Shown: piece by piece, positions 27,389 to 34,667 of the stretch
Layout of the letters: every line of letters begins with the position of its first letter
Numbering within the stretch: position 1 is the stretch's first letter
From: an uncultured Collinsella sp.
GTDB lineage: Bacteria > Actinomycetota > Coriobacteriia > Coriobacteriales > Coriobacteriaceae
Reading direction: 5' to 3'
Length of the DNA: 64,000 bases
Assembly: GCA_934646815.1 (NCBI GenBank)
Contig: CAKUEW010000005.1
Span: 1-64,000 of the forward strand
The notes under the pieces: model-generated
What the model was told of the DNA's origin: nothing
Databases searched by the model: none
What the model saw: only the letters and a program-made list of their open reading frames with translations
Made by a program: the position numbers and the translations under genes

Positions 27389-27524
27389 GCCGGTTTACTA
27401 CGATAAAATGGCTCCGGCCGACCACAGAGACCAATCCACGAAATTGGCAACGCTTCTACCTGCGGTTTTAATATCACCAATACGGCTGTGGTCGAGATCT
27501 TTCAATTCATCGTAGTAAACCGGC
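27389..27524. repeat. Nested inverted repeat upstream of the GH13-GH77 gene
   Basis: A perfect 16-bp pair, GCCGGTTTACTACGAT (27389-27404) and its reverse complement (27509-27524), encloses a second perfect pair, CGACCACAG (27419-27427) / CTGTGGTCG (27486-27494), and a small CCAAT/ATTGG stem. The arms are about 104 bp apart. It could be a structured RNA leader or a relic of a small mobile element. It has no coding capacity. Confidence 0.65.
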
Positions 27525-27587
27525 GTACTTTTGTTTCACTACGAATGGCATCCGCAAAAGTGTATTACTATAGCGCGATAATTTGGA

Positions 27588-27605
27588 TGGTAAAACGATT
27601 TTCTA
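27588..27605. promoter_or_regulatory. LacI-family-like operator upstream of the GH13-GH77 gene
   Basis: TGGTAAAACGATTTTCTA carries the same GGTAAAACG half-site as the sites before glgB (17390 and 17439), with an imperfect second half. It lies 125 bp before the start codon at 27730. Confidence 0.5.
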
Positions 27606-27729
27606 GGACAACCGTTCGCCGATAGTAAACGGATGTTGTTTATACACAGTGCGTCCAACGAATATAATTACATCCTGTGCGTAAAGCCCGTGGCCCGCAG
27701 GCCATGAATGTATAGAACTGGACCGTACT

Positions 27730-30700
27730 ATGAGATTGATACACAACAGCCGCCTTCCGCAGTTTCGCACTCCGTTTGGTGCCGTGACCACTGGAACCAC
27801 CCTTTCGCTCTCCGTGATTTTGGAGGACGCCGACCCCGCGCAGGCCACGCTTACGCTGCGCACCTGGGTCGATGAGGTCGGCGAATCTCTGTACCCCATG
27901 ACGCACGAAGGCGACGGCATCTTTACCGCCGAGCTTACGTGCGACGAGCCCCGTCTGATCTGGTACAGCTTTATCTGCAATATCGAGGGCCAGCCCGAGG
28001 TTCGCCTGGGCGCGCCGCAGGGCCGCACCGGCGGCGAGGGCGTGACTTACGACTACGCCGAGGTGCCGTCCTTCCAGGTCACCGTATACAAGCACCGCGA
28101 GGTTCGACCCGAGTGGTACGAGCGCGGCATGGTCTACCAGATTTTTCCCGACCGTTACGCCCGCGACGAGCACTGGCGCGAGCGCACGCTGGCTCAGATC
28201 GAAAAGCCGCGTAAGGGAATTCAGCGCCGCATGGTCGAGGACTGGAACGAGCCGCCCGTGTACGAGCGCGCCGAAGACGGTTCCATCAAGACTTGGGATT
28301 TCTACGGCGGCTCCCTCAAGGGAATCCAGGAAGACCTGCCTCGCATCGCCGAGCTGGGCTTTACGGCCATCTACCTCAACCCCATCTTCGAGGCCACGAG
28401 CAACCACCGTTACGACACGGCCGACTACACCAAGATCGACCCGATTCTGGGTACCGAGCAGGACTTTACCGAGCTGTGCGAAGCGGCCGAAAAGCTGGGC
28501 ATTTCCATCATCCTGGACGGCGTATTCAACCACACAGGCGACGATTCGATCTACTTTAACCGCTATGGCAACTACCCCGGTGTGGGAGCCTGGCAGAGCG
28601 AGGATTCGCCTTGGCGCGATGCGTTCAACTTCCACGAGGACGGAACGTATGACTGCTGGTGGGGCGTTGGCAATATGCCCGCGCTCAACGAGAGCTCTGA
28701 GCTGGTTCGCGAGAAGATCCTGGGCAAAGACGGCGTCATCCGCAAATGGCTGCGCGCCGGTGCTCACGGCTGGCGTCTGGACGTCGCTGACGAGCTTTCT
28801 GACGATTTCCTGGCCGAGATCAAGAAGGCAGTACTTGCCGAAAAGCCTGACGCACTGCTGCTCGGCGAGGTCTGGGAAGACGCCTCCAACAAGATCAGCT
28901 ATGGTCATCTGCGCCGCTATCTGCAGGGCTCCGAGCTCGACTCCGCCATGGACTACCCCTTCCGCGACATGGTCATCGGCTTTTTGATGGGCTACAAGAA
29001 CGCCTACCAGGCAGCCGAGGATATCGAAACCCTGCGCGAGAACTATCCGCGTGAGGCCCTGTCTTGTGCACTTAATCTGCTTTCGAGCCACGACCGTCCG
29101 CGCATTATCTCGGTGCTGGGCGGTGGGCCCGACGAGTCGCAGCTGCCCGAAAGCGAGCGCAGCAAGTGGCGCCTGGACGAGAACTCGATGGGCCTGGCCA
29201 AGAGCCGTTTTTGGCTCGCCACGTTGATGCAGATGACGTTCCCCGGCGTCCCGTCGATCTATTACGGCGACGAGTACGGTCTGGAAGGCCTCACCGATCC
29301 GGGCAACCGCCGCACCATGCCCACCAAGGAAGATCTGCACGACTTTGACACGCTGGCTATTGTTAAGAACGCGTCTGCCGTGCGCCGCGCGCTGCCGTTT
29401 ATGGTGGACGGCGAGATAAAGGCCTTCGCGCTTAACGACGAAGTGCTGGCCTACACTCGTACCGGCAAGGACGGCGAGGCCGCGACGGTTGTCATCAACC
29501 GCAGCCTGCGCAACACGCATCGCGTAACGATTCCGGCGCTCGGCGAATGTGCGAGCGACGTCATTAGCGGCCGCGAGTGCGATATCTGCAACGCCATGGT
29601 GACGATTGAGCTGTATCCGCTGGGGTCTTCGATCATCTACCATCACGCAGAGCAGCGCCTGCAGGAGCCGCTCGACCACGGCGCGGGCGTGGTGTGCCAC
29701 ATCACCTCGGTGCCGACCGACGACGGCAAGCCCGGCACGATCGGCGCGCCGACGCGTCGCTTTATCGACCACCTGGCCGCCATGGGCATGCGCTACTGGC
29801 AGGTGCTGCCGGTGAATCCCACGGACTTCTTCCGCTCCCCCTACGCAGGTCCTTCTGCCTTTGCAGGCAATGTGGACCTGCTGCCCGAGACCCACGAGGA
29901 GCTGGCTGCCGACTTTACTGCTTGGAAGGCTCGCGGCGGCGAGGATGCCGACCCGCTGTACACGGCGTTTAAGCACCGCAATGCCGATTGGCTCGAGAAG
30001 TACTGTGCCTACATGGCGGTGAAGAAGTACTTTGAGGGTCTGTCGCGCCACGAGTGGCCGGCAGAGGTCGCGCGTTACAACGATCGCCTGATCTACGACA
30101 AGCGCTTCCGTAACGAGGCCGAGCTTCAGGCGTATATGCAGTACCGCTTTGACCTGGCCTGGTGCGAGCTTATGAATTACGCGCACAAGAAGGGCATCGA
30201 GGTCATCGGCGATATCCCCATGTACGTGTCCGACGATTCGGCCGACGCGTGGAGCGAGCCCGAGAACTTCTGGCTGTCCGATACCGGTAAGGCGATTGAG
30301 ATTTCCGGCGCGCCGCCCGACAATTTTGCGCCCGAGGGCCAGGTTTGGGGCAACCCCACCTTCCGCTGGGACCATATGAAGCAGAACGGCTATCGCTGGT
30401 GGATGGACCGTCTGCGTCGTGCGTTCTCGCTCTACGATCGCGTGCGCTTGGATCACTTCCTGGGCTTCCACAGCTACTTTAGCATTCCCGCGGGCAAGGC
30501 CTGCGCCGACGGCCGCTGGCTGGCAGGACCGGGCAAGGACCTGTTCCAGACCGCCTATGACGAGCTGGGGCCGCTAAACTTTATCGCCGAGGACCTGGGC
30601 TATCTGACGCCCGGTGTTCGCGCTATGGCCTCGACCTGCGGCTTCCCTGGCATGGACGTGCTGGAGTTTAGCGACTACGACGTTCGCTGCGGCGTGCATC

Positions 30701-31026
30701 CCACGCCGGGCAAGATTCTGTACACATCGACGCACGACACGTCGACGCTCGCCGGTTGGTGCACGCGCGCCTTTGCCGGCGGCGACGAGCCGAGCGGCGT
30801 TGAGGTTGCGGCTGGGCTGATGAACGACGCGCTGGCAAGCAATGCTCCCCTGGTAATGATGCCGCTGCAGGACGTGCTGGGCCTTGGCGACGACGCACGC
30901 ATGAATGTGCCGGGCGTGGCCACGGGCAACTGGACCTGGCAGGCCGACGAAGCTGACATTGCAGCCGCAGAGGAGAAAACTGCGAAGCTCCTGCGTAACA
31001 CCCATAGATTCTGGGGCGAGGCGTGA
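27730..31026 (+). CDS. GH13 alpha-glucosidase/neopullulanase-type enzyme fused to 4-alpha-glucanotransferase (GH77)
   Basis: A 1098-residue two-enzyme chain. Residues ~1-125 form a CBM34-like beta domain. Residues ~130-640 form a GH13 barrel with D351 (GWRLDVADE), E380 (LLGEVWED) and D455 (LSSHDRPR), so it should hydrolyse alpha-glucan oligomers. From about residue 650 a GH77 MalQ domain follows (MRYWQVLPVNPT) with D908 (RLDHFLGF), E954 (FIAEDLGY) and D1003 (STHDTSTL). Both sets of catalytic residues are intact. It would trim and recycle maltodextrins left by GlgP. The GH77 part lacks the extra N-terminal domains of enterobacterial MalQ. No clear Shine-Dalgarno precedes the ATG, although the N-terminus fits the family. 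Confidence 0.93.
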   Translation: MRLIHNSRLPQFRTPFGAVTTGTTLSLSVILEDADPAQATLTLRTWVDEVGESLYPMTHEGDGIFTAELTCDEPRLIWYSFICNIEGQPEVRLGAPQGRTGGEGVTYDYAEVPSFQVTVYKHREVRPEWYERGMVYQIFPDRYARDEHWRERTLAQIEKPRKGIQRRMVEDWNEPPVYERAEDGSIKTWDFYGGSLKGIQEDLPRIAELGFTAIYLNPIFEATSNHRYDTADYTKIDPILGTEQDFTELCEAAEKLGISIILDGVFNHTGDDSIYFNRYGNYPGVGAWQSEDSPWRDAFNFHEDGTYDCWWGVGNMPALNESSELVREKILGKDGVIRKWLRAGAHGWRLDVADELSDDFLAEIKKAVLAEKPDALLLGEVWEDASNKISYGHLRRYLQGSELDSAMDYPFRDMVIGFLMGYKNAYQAAEDIETLRENYPREALSCALNLLSSHDRPRIISVLGGGPDESQLPESERSKWRLDENSMGLAKSRFWLATLMQMTFPGVPSIYYGDEYGLEGLTDPGNRRTMPTKEDLHDFDTLAIVKNASAVRRALPFMVDGEIKAFALNDEVLAYTRTGKDGEAATVVINRSLRNTHRVTIPALGECASDVISGRECDICNAMVTIELYPLGSSIIYHHAEQRLQEPLDHGAGVVCHITSVPTDDGKPGTIGAPTRRFIDHLAAMGMRYWQVLPVNPTDFFRSPYAGPSAFAGNVDLLPETHEELAADFTAWKARGGEDADPLYTAFKHRNADWLEKYCAYMAVKKYFEGLSRHEWPAEVARYNDRLIYDKRFRNEAELQAYMQYRFDLAWCELMNYAHKKGIEVIGDIPMYVSDDSADAWSEPENFWLSDTGKAIEISGAPPDNFAPEGQVWGNPTFRWDHMKQNGYRWWMDRLRRAFSLYDRVRLDHFLGFHSYFSIPAGKACADGRWLAGPGKDLFQTAYDELGPLNFIAEDLGYLTPGVRAMASTCGFPGMDVLEFSDYDVRCGVHPTPGKILYTSTHDTSTLAGWCTRAFAGGDEPSGVEVAAGLMNDALASNAPLVMMPLQDVLGLGDDARMNVPGVATGNWTWQADEADIAAAEEKTAKLLRNTHRFWGEA

Positions 31027-31070
31027 TAAAACCCCCGATATAGGGTACAGTTACAGACGTTTGAATTTAT

Positions 31071-31095
31071 GCGGGCAGAGCGATCTGCCCGCTTT
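31071..31095 (+). terminator. Intrinsic terminator after the GH13-GH77 gene
   Basis: An 8-bp stem, GCGGGCAG / CTGCCCGC, with a 6-nt loop, followed by TTTG. It lies 45 bp after the stop and just before the fmdB-like gene. Confidence 0.7.
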
Positions 31096-31114
31096 GTGCT
31101 GAAAAGGAAGTACT

Positions 31115-31351
31115 ATGGCGCGCTACGATTACAAGTGCTCGAGTTGCGGCAACGTGTTTGAGGTTGAGCATCCCATGTCCGAGACTCCCGAGGTCGTGTG
31201 CCCCAGCTGCGGCGCTCCGGCAGCCAAGACGTTCTCGGCCAGCGGCATTAAGTTTGAGGGCAGCGGCTTCTACAACACCGACCAGCGAAGTGGCGGCTCC
31301 AGCACCAGCGCCACCAGCGGCTGCTGCGCCAACTGCCCGCACAGCCACTAG
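31115..31351 (+). CDS. FmdB-family zinc-ribbon protein
   Basis: A 78-residue protein with an N-terminal zinc ribbon, YDYKCSSCGNVFE...VVCPSCGAPA (two CxxC pairs at about residues 8-11 and 29-32), followed by a Gly/Ser-rich flexible part. The end, CCANCPHSH, is rich in Cys and His. FmdB proteins are named for a putative regulatory role; the biochemical role is not established. GGAAG lies before the ATG. Confidence 0.85.
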   Translation: MARYDYKCSSCGNVFEVEHPMSETPEVVCPSCGAPAAKTFSASGIKFEGSGFYNTDQRSGGSSTSATSGCCANCPHSH

Positions 31352-31357
31352 CGACAA

Positions 31358-31391
31358 GCGGCCCCGCGATCAACACCGATCGCGGGGCCGC
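31358..31391. terminator. Strong GC hairpin between convergent genes
   Basis: A perfect 14-bp stem, GCGGCCCCGCGATC / GATCGCGGGGCCGC, with a 6-nt loop just after the fmdB-like stop. There is no T-run on the plus strand. Position between convergent genes suggests a transcription boundary. Confidence 0.6.
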
Positions 31392-31400
31392 CCTCATAAC

Positions 31401-31463
31401 TTGCGGTGAAATACGGACTGAATAGCGCCATTTGGCAGCTAAACAGTCCGTATTCCACCGCAA
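31401..31463. repeat. Palindromic repeat family A, copy 1
   Basis: 20-bp arms (31401-31420 and 31444-31463) with one mismatch, reading TTGCGGTGAAATACGGACTG inward, and a 23-nt centre. Two further copies of the same arm sequence are at 47825-47895 and 56585-56657. This copy ends 8 bp before the convergent rsmB stop. Confidence 0.9.
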
Positions 31464-31471
31464 CTCAGAAA

Positions 31472-32872
31472 TTATTTGCGGACTAGGCGGGCGCAGAAGT
31501 GGCCGTCGTAGGAGTCGGCGTTTGTCGGGACGCTTTGGAAGAGGCCTCGGTCGTTTTGACGGACGGATACGAGCTTCTTGGCCTGGACGAATTCGGGCAG
31601 CTGCAGAATTTGCGACTCGGAGAGCGGCTTCACAGCAAAGCCCTGGCCCTCGGGCGAAGCTAGCAATGCATCGATTACCTGCGTGTTTTCCTCGTCAAAG
31701 ACCGAGCAGGTAGCGTAGATGAGCTCACCGCCGGCAGCCACGCGCGCAGCCGCTTCTTTAAGCATTGTTAGCTGCAGCCTGGGCAGCGCCGTCGTAACAT
31801 CGTTCTCGGTCAGGCGCCACGGGATCTCCGGATGACGGCGCATGGTACCGGTGCCCGAGCACGGCGCATCAATAAACACCGTATCGAACAGAGCGGGCTC
31901 GCCGAGCATGGCGTCGAACGACGTGAGTACCTCATCGAGCTCGCAGGCATCGCCCGAGACGGTGCGCACACCCGTGATGCCAGCTTTGCGCAGACGAGCC
32001 AGATTCTGATCGCACTTGCGATCGTGCAGGTCAAGCGCCGTATGCTGATGCTCAAATCCGGCGCGCTTGGCTTGGCACATCATCACGTAGGTCTTAGTGC
32101 CGCGACCGGCGCCAATCTCCAGGCAACGCCCAGGACGAGTTGCAGCCGTCGCGATAATCTGAGCATTCAGGTCCGAGGCCACCGCGGCGGCGCGCTCAAA
32201 CACGCCCGAGGCCACGGCAACTTGCGCATCGACCGGCGCATGGCAACCGGGGAACACGGGTGCCACCAGCTGGGCAATAAACGGGTCGGGCTTGGTGGCG
32301 AACGCATTGGCGTGTAGAGCGAGCGGTGCGGGCGCCAAATTGCCGGCAAAGTTGAGCGCGCCCTCGGGCGTATCGAACGCCGCCATGAGGCGAGCACACA
32401 GCCAGCGCGGCAGACCCATCACGCGAGAAAGGCGCACCAAGCGGCGCTCGGATTCATCGACATCCGCAGCCACGGAGAAATCCTCAACATTGTCGGCTAC
32501 CTTATGCAGCACGGCATTGGCAAGGCCGGCAGCCGACTTAGCGCCACTGCGCACCAGCTCAACGCCCTGGCTCACGGCAACGCGGCCCGGGGTGTGCAAG
32601 TAGAGCATCTCGAAGGCCGAGATGCGAAGCGCCATGCGCACACGCGGCGCGACCTTTTTAGGCTTGTCGAGAAACTGGTCGAGCAGCTCATCCAAAATGC
32701 CCTGCGTGGCGGCAACGCCAAGCGCCAAGCGAGCGGCAAAAGCAGAATCGCGCTGGTCAATGGCCTTGGCAGACGCACGGGCAGAGAGCACGTCGCGCGC
32801 GTACATGCCGCGGCGATCGGCCTCCATCAAAACATCGAGCGCGAGCTTGCGCGCAGGAGAAAGCTTACTCAT
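31472..32872 (-). CDS. rsmB: 16S rRNA (cytosine-C5) methyltransferase, RsmB/Sun type
   Basis: Methylates C967 of 16S rRNA (E. coli numbering) by family. The 466 residues have an N-terminal NusB-like RNA-binding domain (residues ~1-135) and a SAM-dependent domain with CLEIGAGRGTKTYVM. The two catalytic cysteines are in DAPCSGTGTMRRHP and ATCSVFDEENTQV. The ATG at 32872 overlaps the TGA of fmt (ATGA), with GGGGAG 7 nt upstream. It is the last gene of the priA-def-fmt-rsmB block, a conserved order in many bacteria. Confidence 0.93.
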   Translation of the reverse strand: MSKLSPARKLALDVLMEADRRGMYARDVLSARASAKAIDQRDSAFAARLALGVAATQGILDELLDQFLDKPKKVAPRVRMALRISAFEMLYLHTPGRVAVSQGVELVRSGAKSAAGLANAVLHKVADNVEDFSVAADVDESERRLVRLSRVMGLPRWLCARLMAAFDTPEGALNFAGNLAPAPLALHANAFATKPDPFIAQLVAPVFPGCHAPVDAQVAVASGVFERAAAVASDLNAQIIATAATRPGRCLEIGAGRGTKTYVMMCQAKRAGFEHQHTALDLHDRKCDQNLARLRKAGITGVRTVSGDACELDEVLTSFDAMLGEPALFDTVFIDAPCSGTGTMRRHPEIPWRLTENDVTTALPRLQLTMLKEAAARVAAGGELIYATCSVFDEENTQVIDALLASPEGQGFAVKPLSESQILQLPEFVQAKKLVSVRQNDRGLFQSVPTNADSYDGHFCARLVRK

Positions 32873-33789
32873 GAGAGGGCTCCCCACGTAAGATCGGCGC
32901 CCTGCAGACCGGCTGCCCAGGCAGAAGCAGCCATGGCACGCTTGCCATCGGGCTTAACCTCGAGCAGCTCAACAGCGCCATCGGAGAGGCCCAGGTAGAC
33001 GCGCTTGCTCTTGACGGCAACAGCGCCCTCGCCGAGCGACGCATCGGCCGGCGCAGCATCGAGCACGCGGACCGTCTTGCCGGCGATCACGCAGCGAGCA
33101 GGCGCCGTGTCGGACGAAGCAAGGACATGACGCACGCAATCGAGCGCTGTCATTTGGGGATCCAGGCGCATCTCCTGCTTAGAAATCTTGGCAGCATGGG
33201 TAACGAGCGTTTCATCCTGCTCAGTCCACACAGCCAAGCCATCAGCAAGCGAAGGCAGCGTATCGGCCAACAACTTGCCACCCAGCTCACCCAACTCCAT
33301 CGTAAGCGCCTCAGCATGCTTACCGGCAACCGAAGTGGATGCCTGGGCGCAATAAGCACCGGTATCCACGCCATGCCCAATACGCATAATAGAAACGCCA
33401 GCAACCTCATCACCAGCAAGAATGGCACGCTGAATGGGCGCCGCACCACGCCAACGAGGCAGCAAGGACGCATGAACATTCACAATACCCAGCGGCGCCA
33501 TATGCAGCACCTCATCAGGCAAAATGCAGCCATAGGCAGCCACGCAGAAGATATCAGCCTGCGCAGCTGCGAGCTGATCAACAACCTCAGGCGTCATACG
33601 ATTAGCCTCAACAACCGGCAGACCCAACTCCAGCGCACGAGCCTTAACAGGAGACGGCTCCAACTTCTTACCACGCCCACGAACAGCATCAGGACGAGTA
33701 ACAACCAGCGCAATCTCATTCCCAGCCTCGACCAACGAAGTCAACGAAGGCACCGCAAAATCCGGCGTACCCATAAACACAATACGCAT
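32869..33789 (-). CDS. fmt: Methionyl-tRNA formyltransferase
   Basis: Formylates initiator Met-tRNA using 10-formyl-tetrahydrofolate. The 306 residues include MRIVFMGTPDFAVPSL at the N-terminus and the catalytic region VNVHASLLPRWRGAAPIQRAI (Asn, His and Ser conserved). An IMRIGHGVDTG loop and a C-terminal tRNA-binding domain follow. I chose ATG at 33789 because GAGGAGA lies 8 nt upstream; a longer in-frame start at 33807 would place that site inside the gene. Coupled to rsmB by a 4-nt overlap. Its partner def is upstream, separated by about 320 bp containing a palindromic repeat. Confidence 0.96.
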   Translation of the reverse strand: MRIVFMGTPDFAVPSLTSLVEAGNEIALVVTRPDAVRGRGKKLEPSPVKARALELGLPVVEANRMTPEVVDQLAAAQADIFCVAAYGCILPDEVLHMAPLGIVNVHASLLPRWRGAAPIQRAILAGDEVAGVSIMRIGHGVDTGAYCAQASTSVAGKHAEALTMELGELGGKLLADTLPSLADGLAVWTEQDETLVTHAAKISKQEMRLDPQMTALDCVRHVLASSDTAPARCVIAGKTVRVLDAAPADASLGEGAVAVKSKRVYLGLSDGAVELLEVKPDGKRAMAASAWAAGLQGADLTWGALS

Positions 33790-34002
33790 AGGAATGTCTC
33801 CTCTCAACCAAAGCCGAGACGGCTACCAAAGACAGCGTCAGGCTAAGTCCCAACCAAGACGCCAGAACAATTCAACAAAAACAAATATACCCAAAACCAA
33901 AGAAAGAGCCGCATAAAAGCAGCCCTCCCAACAAAGACCTATCAGCGAAGACGCCATCCCTGGCCAGACGGCACCCGGGCAAAACGGAGCCAGGACAACG
34001 TA

Positions 34003-34104
34003 GTCCCCGGGGCGGGGCCCATACATATCGTCCCGCGCGCAGTTTCGCAGCAAAGCGAGAATGTTTGAGCACGGGATGATATGTGTGGGCCCCGCCCCGG
34101 GGAC
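34003..34104. repeat. Palindromic repeat family C
   Basis: 33-bp arms (34003-34035 and 34072-34104) match at 31 positions, outer part GTCCCCGGGGCGGGGCCCA, enclosing a 36-nt centre. The two mismatches would still be G:U pairs in RNA on one strand. It lies 9 bp beyond the def stop. The rest of the 33790-34112 interval shows no gene. Confidence 0.85.
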
Positions 34105-34112
34105 GGACAGCC

Positions 34113-34655
34113 CTACTCCGTCTCGCCCGGTCGAGCGCCGCGGGCCAGGGCGTCCTGGTACTCCTTGACTGCTTTAATCCTCTGCATCGGCTTGAGCCTC
34201 TCGAACATGGTGTTGCCATGCAGGTGGTCGATCTCGTGCTGCAGGCACACGCAGAACAGGTCGCCCGTGGCCTCATAGCGAATCAGGTTGGCGTCCAGGT
34301 CATACGCCTCGACGACCACGTGATCGGGACGCTCAATCTCACAGCTAATGCCCGGGATGGACAGGCAGCCCTCGCTAAACGGCACCAGATGGTCGCTCTG
34401 CTCCACGATCACGGGGTTGATGAGCACGTACGGATCGTAGTCATTCTTGTCGCTGTAGTCGCAGTCGATAGTGACAAGCTGAATGAGCTCGCCGATCTGC
34501 GGGGCAGCCAGGCCGCAACCGCCGTTCTCGAACATCATCTTCTTCATCTTCTCGGCAAGCGCCTCGATCGCCGGGGTGATCTCCTCGATGACGGCGCACT
34601 CCTGGCGCAGACGAGGGTCGGGCGACAGTACGATTCCGTTGGCTTCCATGGCCAT
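34113..34655 (-). CDS. def: Peptide deformylase
   Basis: Removes the formyl group from nascent proteins. The 180 residues have the three hallmark motifs in order: GCGLAAPQIG (motif 1, with G-C-G instead of the more common G-[VI]-G), EGCLSIPG with the metal-binding cysteine, and HEIDHLHG with the two metal-binding histidines. It follows priA by 12 bp and is followed by a long palindrome and then fmt, so formylation and deformylation genes share a locus. Confidence 0.96.
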   Translation of the reverse strand: MAMEANGIVLSPDPRLRQECAVIEEITPAIEALAEKMKKMMFENGGCGLAAPQIGELIQLVTIDCDYSDKNDYDPYVLINPVIVEQSDHLVPFSEGCLSIPGISCEIERPDHVVVEAYDLDANLIRYEATGDLFCVCLQHEIDHLHGNTMFERLKPMQRIKAVKEYQDALARGARPGETE

Positions 34656-34667
34656 CCTTTCGGGTTG

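Noticed and set aside
27640..30471. A 943-codon open frame antisense to the GH13-GH77 gene
   Set aside because: High GC keeps antisense frames open. The protein has no recognisable domains, while the plus strand encodes two intact enzymes.
33838..34053. Small open frames between fmt and def
   Set aside because: They are produced by the palindromic element and have no ribosome binding site or recognisable sequence.
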